Positions 35,301 through 48,600 of a stretch of DNA of 64,000 nucleotides are shown in pieces. Positions within the stretch are counted from its first letter, which is position 1; each line of letters opens with the position of its first letter. This DNA is from Polytrichum commune (Eukaryota; Streptophyta; Polytrichopsida; Polytrichales; Polytrichaceae): contig OX485804.1 of the NCBI GenBank assembly GCA_950295325.1, forward strand, positions 23,560,001 to 23,624,000, read 5' to 3'. The translations under genes were made by a program, and so were the position numbers. The notes below the pieces were generated by a model. The model was given only the letters and a program-made list of their open reading frames with translations. It made no database searches and was not told the origin of the DNA.

Positions 35301-36405
35301 TTCAACAAACCATGCAAGAACCACCCGGGACATAAATTTATATTCACAAGTGCAATGAACCAAGATAGCAAGGAGCCATACTACTCTATACACTTTCAAA
35401 AGAGTAAATAACAAAGGCACATGGGCCGCGACAAAATCACCATTCCCAAGGTCCAGAACTGTTGGCTTTTGACGGGGGCATGTTGAGATGGTGCAAGGAT
35501 GACCCGGGACACTAATTCAGATGAACATGTGCATTGGACCGGATTGGCATGGGTTCAAACAACTATCATAAAACCAAGAGAAGATAGTAGTAAGCTTCCA
35601 TACTTCCCGAAAAGTGCCTGCTATTGGGGGAACCATATCAAGCTTACCATGATTCCCATCTTGAATTGGAATAATAAAAATGAACTCGACATTCAAATGC
35701 TTTGCAACAACGAACATAACATTGCTAAGCTCCACCTGCCACTTACCCTAGGCAAGTCAATAATTCGGCCAGGAGCCGGGAAAATACATGTGTTTGATTC
35801 TCAAAAAAATGATGGCTATAGTCTTAAGTGTCGCAACAAGGTCCCCATGGAGCAGGGCATCTCTTTTTAATTAGACTGAGCGAGGGAGCATGAGATTTAG
35901 TAATGTTTCGAGGATTGGGAGAACATTGACAGTAATGACAAACCAAGTAACCTCACCAATCAAACACTAAATTATTGCACGGCAACTAAAGATGTGCATT
36001 CAATTTTCCAATGACTCCAACATTTCAAGTAGCGCTGTGTGTTCAATTCTCTGATGACTCCATCATTTCTTATCACAATATATATCTTAGACTGATCCAC
36101 AAATGATGGCAAATCACAATGTGATACATCTATGTCAAAGATGCAGAAAATCATGAAGTTAACTGAAAGCTCAGTGAGCTCATACGCACATGAATGACGA
36201 TCACAGAGTAGATAAAATTTCATAGTTCATTGCCTTGACAAGCACCCTTTTTTGCCTTTCTCAGGTCTCAACAAAGAGGTACATAAGATTTTGAAACCAT
36301 GATTGACTTCTTAGGTCCAGTCAAATATACAAATATCTACACACTGTGTACCATGTTTACAATACCAAGGGAAAGGGCTGAACATAAGCTATACCTGCAA
36401 TGTAA
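32362..36405. other. Gene-free AT-rich stretch with a LINE tail
   Basis: Around 33112-33160 the words 'cttctcggactttaaaatc' and 'catttcatttca' match the 3' tail of the decayed LINE at 25074-25106, so a tail-only copy lies here. The 123-codon plus frame at 35499-35870 has protein-like stretches but no motif I can name. Otherwise nothing is supported. Confidence 0.4.
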
Positions 36406-39400
36406 TTATGAGACGCGGGAGGGAGTTCGCTCAAAATGAAACAACAGCCTTACTCCAGGCAACTCATTTCCCTTCTTGTCATAAAGTTGCACACATCGAT
36501 AGCCATTCTTGATCTCAAATATAGGTAGGCAGGTCTGCCCTTCGAATTCGTCTTTGCTTTCATCGTCATCGTCCCTGACTTCAATTCGCATTATTGCCAA
36601 CTCAGGAACTCTCAGAGAGAATTCAAACTCTTCATTCCAGGTGGGCACCCACTGATCCTCTGCTGGTGCTGTTTTCTGCTTCTTTTTATCAGCTGGAGCT
36701 CCTTCAATGATAAGCTACATATCCAAAGTATGTCTCCCATGAGCATCACTGAGAAATTTTGAGGTATGTCATATTGCAAGCCAACTTGAAATGGTGCATC
36801 CAAAAACTTGGGTTCATCCAAGATTTGTGATTTCATTGTGTTGAAGACTGAAGGGATTGTTAAAACGTCCCTTCAATCCTTCGCATGAATATTGTCAGAT
36901 CATGTCAAACCAGCCCGCATAACTACTTAAGAACAGTGTGTATGCTATCTGTCATCATGTAGAAAACTTTCCTGACAAAAATAAAGAAAAAAGACAAAGA
37001 AAAAAACAGACATGGCAATGGAGGTTTCACCTTCACAAAAAAATCAGGTGGAGAGAAAAGGTCAAAATGGCGTTTGCTGAATGCTTCCTTCCAGCCCAAG
37101 GTCATTATCACTTTAACCTGAGCACCCCATTGCAATCGAAGTTAGAAGGTCAAAACCTGCAGTCTAATAATATGCTGTCAAAGTCAAGCAGCAGAGATAT
37201 TTTCAGGAACAATTAGAAGGAGAGGCAGTTCATTAGCAAGTGCCATAGTTTAGAGTGATTCTCGTGTCCACAAGATAGAAAGATTCCAAACAAGTGAGGT
37301 AAATTTTTTGTGCATCTGAACGAGACCCATCATTTCATAGTTTTAATCTTGAATCGTTTATGAGACTCAAAATTATTCTCACTGCTTTATTCCAAGTGAG
37401 CAGCAGCTCCTATGCTCTGATGTTTGAAGAGGTCAGTTTTTGTTTAGTTTATTGTTCTCCAATTTACTATGGGAAAACTCCACTCAGTGTGGAGATTCAT
37501 CACTTCGTGCTCCTTAGTCAAATCTCTTCTTCTAACCATATAGTTTGGTGTCCATTCTTAGATCCACACCTAACCACAAACCACTCAAATACAGGCGTCC
37601 AGATTGTTGGTATGTGGTATTACCACTGGTCTACCTTATCTTAAACAGGAACCATGAAGTGTGAAGTTTACACATGAGAATCAAGTCCCTTGTATAGCTT
37701 CATCATTAAGATCATCCCACTGACAACTAAGTCTGGTTGTCATATATGTGGATTTTCGGGGAATTTGTACTTGCAGATTTGTCACACTAAGCCTAAAATA
37801 TACAGGCCACACACTTTTCTAATTTCTACCAGTTTCAAACAGAGGTGCAAAAGGTTGTAGTTGACCTTGAAAATCTCCTTCACTGCATGATGCAGTTTGG
37901 GATTGAAAATTGCGCCATTAGCATCATTTTCCAGGAGAAATTTTGGCTTGTGAATATATCCACATCCACCATTTGCCTTAAAAAAACCATGTGCCTTCCA
38001 TAGGCACTTACCATAACCCTGAAACAAATATACACCAAGAAGGCTATTGTAAGCATAAATTGTCCAAAAACCCTCTCCCAATACACTGACAAAGCATTTA
38101 TAAATAACCCCAGGTGTGATACTGTAACATATTGGGAACATTTCCTTTACCAAATAATGGCAGCCACAGCTCATGCAAGATAAAATTGTCCAGGTACAGG
38201 CCCACTCGCAATTAGACAGGATTGGCATTTTTGACATCCTTTCAAAGCACATTCAAGAGCATCCTCAAAACAAATCTACTGCTTTTAAATATGAGCAAGA
38301 CACTTTATCAGCAGATACGTAAGAGGCTTGCTGACATATCCTATGCAGACAATGTTTGATTTTTCTTGGTAGATATCTCAGAGATAGTAAGAAAGTGGAA
38401 GACACTTCTGAGACACACTTCTATGCAAAATTATCAAATACAAACTTGCCTGCATGTTCAGCGCCACCATTTGAGCTCCATGAACCCAAGCTGTAACAGG
38501 ATCATAATTGGAGGAGTCCACTCGCACACCCGAAGGATAGATGCGTAGTATGTTTCTCCTCGTGAAACTATGCAAGTAAAAATTGCATCACAAAAAGGTC
38601 ACAAGTTATATGCTTGCATCAACAATAATAAATATTAAATTGCAGAAATAGAGTAAATTTGAATGTGGCTGAATCTCAAGAACATTTTCACCAAGGTGAA
38701 GTTCAAGTTTTTGAGTACAGCAGCCAACAACCATAAGTACACCGCACTTGTAAGAAGATTACCAAATACGTTAGAGTTTCTATTAGCCCATCCAAGTGCA
38801 AGACTTACTGTAATCAAGAGGCCGCAAAAACTCTTGTAGGGAAGACACCATATCAAATGGACATAAATGTGATGTCTAGCATTCTAATCACCCACAATAT
38901 GTTCCAACTCACTACCATAGGGTACCTAATCTTTGTGGTGCCTCAACAAGACAAAGTCTTAACAAACTACATCCTTGAGGATGGATCTAAGGGCACACTT
39001 CCAGGTGCCAGCAAAGTCGGCAAAAACCATTGCATGACAAGAATTTGGACCGCCCTTCACATGGCAGTGTGTGCTATTTGTTCCCGGAAAACCAGAATCA
39101 GCAGCCCGCACATTAGTAGGGGGGAAGTTTAAGTTCGAAGGCAACTTGATTGCCTGTCTATTTCAGAACTCCAGAACCAGAAAGTAAATATCATTTGAGC
39201 AGAAAAAAAATTGATCTACATAAACATGTTGGTGTGAACCCATAATTGTCGTATTTTACAGTAGTTTTTTTTTTTTTTTTTAATTTCTCCATTTCATGGT
39301 GGCAAATTCTTATCTTTCAAACTTTGCCCAAAGTATCCGTATTTGTTGGAATTCATTTTATTCCATAGAAGCTCAAGCTATAAAGTTCAGGAAATCCGGT

Positions 39401-42400
39401 CATGCAACATTCAAAATGGATAATTGCAATGACAGCCACATTCCAACTTGCATGTTGGACAACAAGACAAATCTACTCCCCTCTACTCCACATGGGAGTG
39501 CTCGGCCAACAAGATGCTTAGAGGTACCAGCCAAAGCTTTGCAGACATCCTTGAAGTCAATTTTGTTTCACCGAAATGGCCAGCACATGGAATCCTGCCC
39601 TTATTATCATATTTCAGAGATTGGAAAGTTGAGAGACTTACTTGATGAGCAGTTCAGGATTTTCTTCAGCAACTTCATCCAGCTTTGACTCTGCAAGACT
39701 GATACGCTTTACCGTCTCTTCAACTGACAGTCGGTCTTTCATGACGGTTCCTTTAACAGGCTTCACTTGCCGGATTGTGATTAGACGCGCATACTCGGAA
39801 TTTTTATGCATCTCCCTATCCTCTTCCTCAATGTCTTCATCTTGTGGATGCCCCTGGACTGACTCAGCAGCTGGTCCTGCATTGGGTGGCGTTGCACTTT
39901 GTCCCTGCAAAATATACAATAATGCCAGAGCTCTTCAACCTGTATAAGAGGCACTTTACACTGGAGATTGAGGGCCCATGACGAATGTACATTTAAAATC
40001 TCTCATTGGTGAAATTGCCGAGACTGTCCCATTTCACTTTACAATAGAGATTGAGGGCCTGAGGGACCAAGGGAGTCTTGAGTGGAGTCCTACATGGCAT
40101 GGAATGGATAAAATTTCATAGTCTACCAGATTTTGCATCAAGCCCACCGCAAAGAGGTGGGTCTCAAACAAAACCTGGAGACCACGACACTTCAAAATCT
40201 CAACCCTTAATCTTAAGTAACTTTTTGTTTAGGAGGACCCACATGAATAGGATGGTAATCAAATAGCTATCGGTTGAGAGCCTGGTCTCCTGTTACACTA
40301 CACTTGAAGGCCCGTGAGCACAAAGTATTCAATTTCAATTTTCCATGGTACGGCCTTCAGATGAGTTTCAAGGGTCAATGCCCTTGGCCATGGTGTAAAG
40401 TGGCCCTTAAACCCAATGAGACATGCACAATGCATGCCAACCACATATTGACCATCCTCTGGATTTACTTCTCTCTTACAAATAGTTATAGCAAGGCACT
40501 ATCAAAAGCCATTGCTTCATCAACATAACCAAGCACCTCCTCTTTACTCCTCTCTCCATTCTAAATCTTTCAGAATGCAAAAAGTAATGATTGAGAAGCT
40601 CTCCAAGATTTCACTCTGACTGGCGCTGCCTTTCATTTGCATCAGTATGTGCCCAATATGAAAAGAAACAGAGAAACATGTGAACATAAATGTGTACATA
40701 ACCATTCCCATTTCTGGGCATAAGTTCAAGATTGAGATGGAATTATTACCTCATGAATATGAAACTTCTCAACTTTCTCAAGAAGGGTATCCTCTTTCAA
40801 AGGTGAACTTTGCTTTGCGTCCTGTTTATCCTCCTTGGCAAGCGCCTTGGCGGCTTCCTTGTTTCCAGCTGGAGGTGCTTCGAGGTACTCTTTTGGGGGT
40901 TTTGTTGAAATGATAATCCTTCTTTTCAAAGATTCCGGTGAAGGGAACTCTTTGCAAGGCTCATCTGTGTGTGGATAAAACAGAGCCTCGCCCAGGACTC
41001 GCAACAAAATCTAAAATGTACAATCATGCAAGAAAAAGGTTACCATCAACTCCATAATCCTTCAAGAAATCCTGAAAATATAGACTACAATAGAACCGAA
41101 CACATCCGCACTAAGGTAATTGTCTTCTGAATTACTTTCTTGAAACTTTCCAGACAGTGCAGCGGGAGTGATATATTTTAGGTCTTTGCAAAGTTGGTGA
41201 AGCAACACAGACTATGCGAAAACTCTTACACTTGCAGCTTGAGCCTGTAATTCGCTCGAAAGATGATCCTCAAGAGTGATACACACAGGATACTGAGATG
41301 CAACAAAAGCATTCTCTTTGATGGAAGTAATGCACTTCTCAAAGTCCACTGGGTCTGTCAGTGTGCTGCACACCCATATAAAAATACACAGATTCACTCA
41401 TCAGGATTATTTGTTGATTGGAGTAGAACATGAAACCTGTGCTTATCTCCCAAGCACACAACTTCTTGCTTCAGATAGACCTACAGAGCTCAGATCTAAT
41501 AAGTAAAAACATTCTTTATGTCTAATATGTTACTATGAAGCCATTGCCTGTGCATACAAGGGTTGGCTGGTATCGTCTTTTGTTGATACCATTCAGGTAT
41601 CTATAATGAGGGTTTCATGTTTTTTAATACCAGTAAGGTATGGGTATTTGATGGATATTTTTGTTTTCCATATCATTTTGCTCTATATATTATGAAGAAC
41701 TTTCATACCTAGGCAAAATCGCCCTAGTTGCAATATGGTTTAGAATGGTATTGACCCAAACAATAAGTCAGGTATACAAATATTCTCTCACCTAGACATA
41801 CCCACCTAAAATCAACATTTGATTGGTAATGAAACTTTGATACTCACAGGTAGGTTCTTTGATACCATTACAGATGTTGCTTATTGATACCATCCATTCA
41901 TCTATATACCGGTTCAACATTGGTGGATACACACTTTGTGCACCACCTCATGATGCCCAAACATCAAATCATCTTCCAGGTTGGTTATTTTCTGTGATGC
42001 AATCCTGAACCTAATTGGAAAAGCGTACTGAAGGAACAACACAGCAATTCCTACAAATATCACAAGGAACATCGATGAAGAGACATGTGCTTACTTTCCA
42101 TGGGTCACTTTGATCATACCCTTCTTCTTAGTATCAGGCCACAAATCCAATTCGACCACTCGCACGCCCCGTCGCAGGGCTGCGATGATGGGCATATCAC
42201 TGCTCTCACTGCTCAGCTGGTTGCCAGTCAGGTATGAATTATGACCAGTGAAAATGAAGTACTCGGAAAGCGGCCTTGTCATGTCTTGATACACCTGCCC
42301 ACCAGAAATTAAAGGCTCAGCCAACATCAAAAGACTGCAGAAGAACCAACCTTTAGCAATTTAACACCACTTTCAATTCCCTTGCCAACTCAGAAGTTAC

Positions 42401-43413
42401 TAGAATTGGAAACAGGCCAAGTCTTCTCACAGACTCCAAAGCTTCCCTGCAAGTAGAAAGCAGTTGCAACACTCTTGGGTGACAAGATTGCGGGATTGCA
42501 AGATTGAGTGTACAGATCAATGGGATGGTTGACGCAAAGCTACGATCCCACATTGGAAGAAGCCTCTGCCAGACAACTCCTTGGAAACCTCTAAAACTGC
42601 CCCACGAAACACTCAGCAACTTGACATTGGCACCACATTCACCTCCCTTGCCAACTCGAAACTTAGTCCATGTACACAAAGTTGCAGCTAAATACATGTC
42701 ACCACAGCGTCCCACAGAAAGAGGAGTTGCCATCAACTCCTAAGTGACAGAGCGCACATACTATGTCGACCAAACAAGGTTAAGCCTCTAACCCATTGCC
42801 CCACCACCTAAACCAGCAGCAATTTGACACCGCATTCACTTCCCCCAGCCAACTCAAAACTCAACCCAATTACAGGAAGAGGCAGATACATACATACATA
42901 CATACATACATAGATCTCACAGCTTCAAAAGCTTCCCACAAGAGGATCAACTTGCAATCAACTCTTAAACGACAGTCGATCAAATAAGGTTAAGCCTTTG
43001 AGCCATTGCTTCACAACCTAATCCAGGAAACTAGCTGGTGACTTACACTGGCAAGCCAAACAAGACAGCAAGGGAGGGATTCTGACCTCAGTGGTAATGG
43101 GTCCATTGAGCCTGGGATTGACCAAAAATTGGAAGAAGTCATCCATCTTCATGTCCTGGCTATGCAACTTGGGTATCTTGCTAATATCGTTCCGGTGCTG
43201 CTGCAATAGGTTGTTGGCATCTTCCAAAGTGGCCTTCCCTTCCCCTTGCTCCTCGTGCAGAAACCGAAGCAACCCCTCCGCCCCAATCTTCCCATTCTCA
43301 GCATACTTGTCAAACGTCTCACTCACCAAATTCTCATCCGCAGCTGCCATCTTGTTATTCTTCCTCCAATGCAACAATGGTGTACACATCCTCTTGAACA
43401 CAACAGCACACAT
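36406..43413 (-). CDS. PLC: Phosphoinositide-specific phospholipase C, plant type
   Basis: Nine exons: 43413-43087, 42294-42095, 41365-41230, 41010-40750, 39904-39642, 38567-38450, 38018-37866, 37117-37031 and 36714-36406. Phases join without error into 617 residues (plant enzymes are about 560-610). Exon 1 holds a half EF-hand region ('[19 protein letters not shown]') as in plant PLCs, with no PH domain. The X domain keeps both catalytic His and the Ca2+ ligands: '[17 protein letters not shown]', '[10 protein letters not shown]', 'VTHGN', 'CITLEDH'. A charged linker separates X from Y ('[20 protein letters not shown]', '[14 protein letters not shown]'). The C2 domain ends the protein ('SPPDFF', '[19 protein letters not shown]', '[12 protein letters not shown]'). 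It cleaves PIP2 or PI4P at the plasma membrane in a Ca2+-dependent way. The start at 43413 gives a basic Cys-containing N-terminus like other plant PLCs; the ATG at 43350 is an alternative. The intron after exon 6 has a GC donor. Confidence 0.94.
39948..40406. mobile_element. MITE inside a PLC intron
   Basis: Ends GAGGCACTTTACACTGG (left) and, inverted, GGGCCACTTTACACCATGG (right). Flanks are TAA and TTA, perhaps a mutated TTA duplication. Inside, 'gggagaccac.gcactt'-like, 'catgaatag' and 'acactacacttga.gg.ccgtga' words match 47431-47927 in order. It sits wholly in the intron between PLC exons 4 and 5, away from splice sites. Confidence 0.7.
42886..42914. repeat. CATA microsatellite in PLC intron 1
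   Basis: About seven 'cata' units in the intron between PLC exons 1 and 2. Confidence 0.85.
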
Positions 43414-44340
43414 ACACGCTCACTGACTCCCAAACTCTAACTCGGTCTTCCTCAACAACAGCAGCAGCAAGCACCAAAAGCCACTAACTTCGGAGCTCTC
43501 CCTGCCAATTCCTGTCAATTTCTGCAAACCTAGCAATCGCAGCTGCACAACTGGCACGCTTCTAGAGCTCCCCATTTATTGCACCACGCGGAAAAACACC
43601 CAAAATTGTGCCAAATCACCATGAAGTACAACGAGCCTCTCCAGAAGAGTCCAATTGGTCTATCCAGAAATTATAAACAAATGTAAAAACAAAGTGGCCA
43701 AATCAAATTTGAGTTTCTTTTGAGTATTTCCATCCAGAAATAGTCAACCAACCTAAGAAACTTTTTTGCGAGATTTGGACGAGACTGGTCACCCTGGGGA
43801 TCGGATCAAGTGGGGGAAAAGCTCAGGATCCCCATCAAAAGATTCACCGAGTGTCCCAGGTGGCGTGAAAGTGGGCCTGCTGACCAGGTCCAAACTCAGC
43901 CACCTCGCACCGACTTGGATGGATGTGGCTTTCACCACCTAAACCTCGTTCAAATCAAAGCATGCCGGAAACAACTTCCTTTACAAAATTGGCAGGGTTT
44001 TGCAGGGTTTTCAGGTCGAACTTGAATTTAAGCTTATACCCATTCGAGTTCGCCCTGCATAGGTTGCACCCTGGTAAGTGTCGATCAAATGCATCTCCAA
44101 GATCACATTCCAGTTCTTTGATATTTCCTGTACGCATAGGACTTTGGATTATGCATGTTTGATCTTCTGGTATCAAATAGTGTGTTTTTACGATGCCGTG
44201 TGAATTGAAGAATTGAAGAATTGGCTCAAGGTGATGAAGTGACGTACTATGTGGGTCTTCTGTAGTCGCTCTCCTTAATTGGACAAATGTATTTGAAAGA
44301 CGTATTGTTGTTGCACGTTCGTACATAGTTCATTATTGTA
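43414..44340. promoter_or_regulatory. Upstream region of the PLC gene
   Basis: The first few hundred bases before the PLC ATG are C-rich on the plus strand (purine-rich leader on the gene strand), as expected for a 5' UTR and promoter. No transcription start or specific element can be fixed. Confidence 0.35.
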
Positions 44341-47300
44341 TCTATAATAGTGTTTAGATTTTGCAGTGAGTACATAGTCCAATTTTATTGTAACACGTGT
44401 TTTTTAGTGTCCACCTATACTTAATTCTTAAAGGTTCAAAATAATTTTTCTTTACATGATACATGACAATTTATAAGATGTTTTAAACAAATATTGAATG
44501 AATATTCTATTTGGAATATGTATCAAATCATTAATTTGGCATAATGTGTGTGTGTGTCTCGTAGATATTTGAATCTTGGTCTTTTATACAAAGCCAAAGT
44601 TCCTCATAAAGCCTTTTACATCAGTATATTATTTGGTTGGAATATGACATGTTGATTTAGATAAGGCCACTTTGGACATTTATAACTAAACTCATCAATA
44701 AGTAACATGAACCACTTCCATACGATGCATTGGTTAGGATTGAAGCTTGCCAAGGCAAGATTTTGCCCACAAACCTTAGACAAACTCATGAGTTGTTGGG
44801 TGCATTGCCCTTACTAAAACAAAGCGCTATAAAGTGTGCATGGAATGGGTCACAAAGTACATAGCGTGCAAAGTAATTCTCAACATTGTAGTTGGAACGT
44901 TGATGTTTGTTTTGCAAAACTCTTGTAAAGCGAAGACCCACTTCTTCTCCCCTATCATACAAGTCATTATTTTTTAAGTACTTGCAATTTTGTAGTGTAT
45001 ATATATTACCTAGTGTAGCCCGTGCTTAACTTGCTCAGAACCTCTTCATGGTCTTTGAGAAGCTACGTTGTTTATGGTATCTGGTGTCACTTATTACTTG
45101 GAGTTACAATGTGCTACATTGTTTATGGTCAAAATTCATATAGTGGAGTACGATGTTGTATAATAAGGAGTGTGTTTTGATGTGGACATTACGTAGGGTT
45201 GAGGACTTAGGGAGGGTTTACATTAGGATCCAAGATCAAAGAAATTTTCTTGTCAAGTGATCTTATTAGTCATTAGAAAAGTTTACGACATATCATGTTT
45301 ATAATAGGGTTCAAGATCAAAGTACAAAAAAATGAAATGGCATTAATTTGGCACCACTTCTTATGCCAAGTCTCGTTGGTCCCAACGTGAGGAAATACTC
45401 ATCCTAGTTCAAGAAACCATATTTTTGAAGTTTGGGTCCAATCTCAAATCCAAGATTTGTTTCCAAAGGGATATTTTTGAACCCAAGTTTCTTGAACTCA
45501 GACTCCAATATAACTTGACCCCAAGAAAATGTGAACGATTTGTGAACAAATATGCAAATAATGAGCACTTGACAAACTAGATAGTAACTAATTTCCTAAA
45601 TTAGACCCCCAAATGAATGTGTGAATGTCTAATTTTTAGACCCCAAATGGTGTTAGAGAATAACCTACACGAGCTTGAGCGCAAGGCCTTTCAATCACAC
45701 ATATGACCATCCAATGTGGAACATTACCACTAGACCCTTGCGGAGGCGATCACAAGACCATGTAACCATAACTCCTCATTTGTGCTTCTTGCTACGCTTC
45801 GAAGATGTATTGAAAGCTCTCGAATGTGTGTTGCAATTCTCAAGTCTCCTCCTTATAGATATGTAACATGCTCTTCATCTCGAGCTTGCATGAACACTTC
45901 AATTTTGAAGGTTTCCAAAGGTGTTCCAATTTTGCAATGAGGGTACATAGAATTGAAACTTGTGGTGTATGGAAATTGCACACATTGGATGTGGTTGTGC
46001 ACATAGTTATGTAGTTCTTTTCTCTGAAGCAGATTTGGATGAATCAATGAAGGACCATAAATAATCTGATGAACCAAATCCATTTTTCAAAACATCATGG
46101 GCCAAAGCATGGTAAAGCAAACAAGAAAAGTGGTTTGCCTTCCAGTGTGATACACAGTTTTCATATATTATAAGGGAAATAAGCTTGATTCTATACAAAA
46201 TGTCATTTCGAGACCATGGAGCCCTCCAATGGGTTTGAATCAAACATAGTACAAAATTTGTGCCTCATTAGTATTATGAAGATATGTATGAAGTAGATCC
46301 TAAATTGGGTGGTGGATTTGAGCTAAAACCCACTTCATTTCAAAATTTGTTATGATTTGTGTATATAGTTTTAAGTATTTGACAAGATCATATTGAATGT
46401 AAGTGTGCTGCAAATTTCGAAGCAAAACACATTTTCTTAAGGTCTACTTCACCCTCACTTTCCAAAAACCAACAATTATGGAGGTAGATTCTACAAACTT
46501 CTAGAATTTGCTTTTATGGAAGTAAATCATGTAATTCGCAAATACATTTATGAAAACATCATGACCCACCTTATTAGTAACTTTATTATGAATCAATATT
46601 ATTGTTTTGAGTTATAAAACTAGGAAAGATGACTACTTGCGCCTCTAAATTGACAGGGTACACCTTTTGTTCACTTTACCATGCTTTGACACTCATATGA
46701 ATTGAAACCTTGCACATTCCCCACACAAAAAAAACATTCTCTTCTCATAAAGAACCTCCAACTGGTGGTAAGGGGGGTACTACCCCAAACTACGAGACCG
46801 CAACGTGGACTTGGAAAACATAAAAGGTTAAAGTCAACAAGTAATTGGTATGGAAGGGTTTGGTTAGGAATTGGAACCCATTACAGAGAAATATTTAGGT
46901 GTTCATCGTTATGAATGTGGGGGAGAACAATATCACCAAGTGCGAATGATGCGATTTGTATAAAATGCTTGTCATTGTAGAAAGACTTGGATACCACAAA
47001 CCTAAAGAGATGGACACACATATTCATCTTGCTTAACAACAACACACCCATAAACTTTAGTAATTTCATGCAAGTCGCAAAACCTAGAATATTTTCAATA
47101 TCTTCTAATAGATTTTAAGATATCTAATGGTTTATAAAGAAAAAGGACAATATGAAAAATATATACTCGTGATCCACAAAACTCTATGGCCAACATTTCA
47201 ATTCAATTAGTGATTCCAACCCCATTGGCCAACACCCTTCAGAAATGCATAGAGTGGATGATTATGTATTTGTCAATGGTAGTGTCTAACACTACAAAAC

Positions 47301-47427
47301 AATCAATCAAATCCTATACAAGTATCAATAATATAAACTTTAATGAAATTGATCACATGAACTACATAACCAACGAGAAGAGAGTGTCAATGAGATATGG
47401 AGAGCAATAACTTTTTAGACCAATAAC
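44341..47427. other. Gene-free AT-rich stretch
   Basis: Short frames only, with none showing a motif. No terminal repeats or RNA genes recognised. Confidence 0.4.
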
Positions 47428-47430
47428 TTA

Positions 47431-47927
47431 GGGCCACTTCACACATGAGACTGAGAGCCTGTGACCATTACACTTCAAGCACTCTCATTGGTGGGAAAGG
47501 TGGAGCCGGTCCAAGTTCACTTCACACTACACTTGAGGGACCAACAAAGTATGTGAACCCAAGATGGATGTAAAGTTTACATGGATTCCTATATGGCATC
47601 AAATGGATCATGTTTCATGGTCACTTGGATTATTTTCAAAAATCACCTCTTGGAGGTAGGCCTAACACAAAACCGGGAGACCATGGCACTTTGAATGCTC
47701 ACAACCGTTGATTTATTCTATTTTATCATGTAGAGGATCACATGAATAGAAATTTATAAAAATAGCATTTGGTTGAGGGCTCAGTCATATATGACTTCAC
47801 ACTACACTTGAGGGTCCGTGACCACACTACATGATTTCAGAGGTGTGTTGGGACAACCTTTGGACACTTTCTTTTGGGCTCTCACAATTTCATGGTCATG
47901 GCTCTTGGCTCGTGTGTGAAATGGCCC
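47431..47927. mobile_element. Harbinger-like MITE with TTA duplication
   Basis: Left GGGCCACTTCACACATGAG, right inverse GGGCCATTTCACACACGAG. TTA flanks both sides (47428-47430, 47928-47930). The body matches 39948-40406. Together with the termini of 8392-9525 this defines a family with a 'GGG.C..TTTACAC' start and TTA targets. Confidence 0.8.
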
Positions 47928-47930
47928 TTA

Positions 47931-48390
47931 GTAAGGACCACTTCACACATGAGCCAAGAGCCATGACCTTGTAATGGTGAGGACCCTTAACTTTCATCCA
48001 AAGGCCGTATCATGGGTGTTGAAAAAGCCGTTTTATGTAGTCACGGGCCCTCCAACATAGTGTGAAGTGAGAATGGACCATGTTGCGGGACCATTGCGTA
48101 TTTTGTTGATGGAAAAAGAGGGGAGGATTTGGTTTAATGCAATATGTCTCAAGCCTATTAATTTGAGAGAATTACTTGGTGGTGTTTGTTTGTCCTAGAA
48201 TATGTTCTAGAATATTCCCTACAATCTGTCATGCTGGAAAATTATTTAAAAAAAATCATGGTCTCCCATAAATTTGCGTTAGGTCAACCTCTTGGAGGTG
48301 GATCTGACGAAAATTTGGGGAGACCACGAAACCTTTTACAATCCGCCATGTAGGACTCCATGTAGACTTTTTGTATTGCACTTTAGGCGG
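47931..48390. mobile_element. Second, broken MITE of the same family
   Basis: Begins four bases after the previous element with 'ggaccacttcacacatgagcc', again a family left end. Internal family words recur at 48277-48320 ('acctcttggaggt', 'ggggagacca'). The right terminus is not clear; the 3' end of the large retrotransposon starts here. Confidence 0.5.
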
Positions 48391-48600
48391 TCCGGGTTCG
48401 ATTCTTGTTGAGGCCGTCCGAGCGTCTAATGTGTTTTTCCATGACTTGGTGATGTTAGTGCGTTGTAGGCAGGAAGATTGTACCAACCAGCCGGCTCTTG
48501 CCCGCCTTCCTGAGCTATTGGATGTATTGTGTTTAATAAATAATGGTCTTTATTGTGGCCCAACGTTTTATTCTGCTGGTATTGCTTGGTTATTTTCGAT

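Noticed and set aside
35499..35870. 123-codon plus frame
   Set aside because: Some protein-like stretches but no motif, no splice context, and an overlapping frame of similar quality on the other strand.
36612..36836. Frame reading '[17 protein letters not shown]' upstream of the last PLC exon
   Set aside because: It looks protein-like, but the C2 domain joins correctly from 37031 to 36714 without it; in another frame it runs over the exon. Perhaps a relic or an unused exon.
42353..42743. 127-codon minus frame and 79-codon plus frame in PLC intron 1
   Set aside because: They lie between well-supported PLC exons and show no PLC or other motif; intron sequence.
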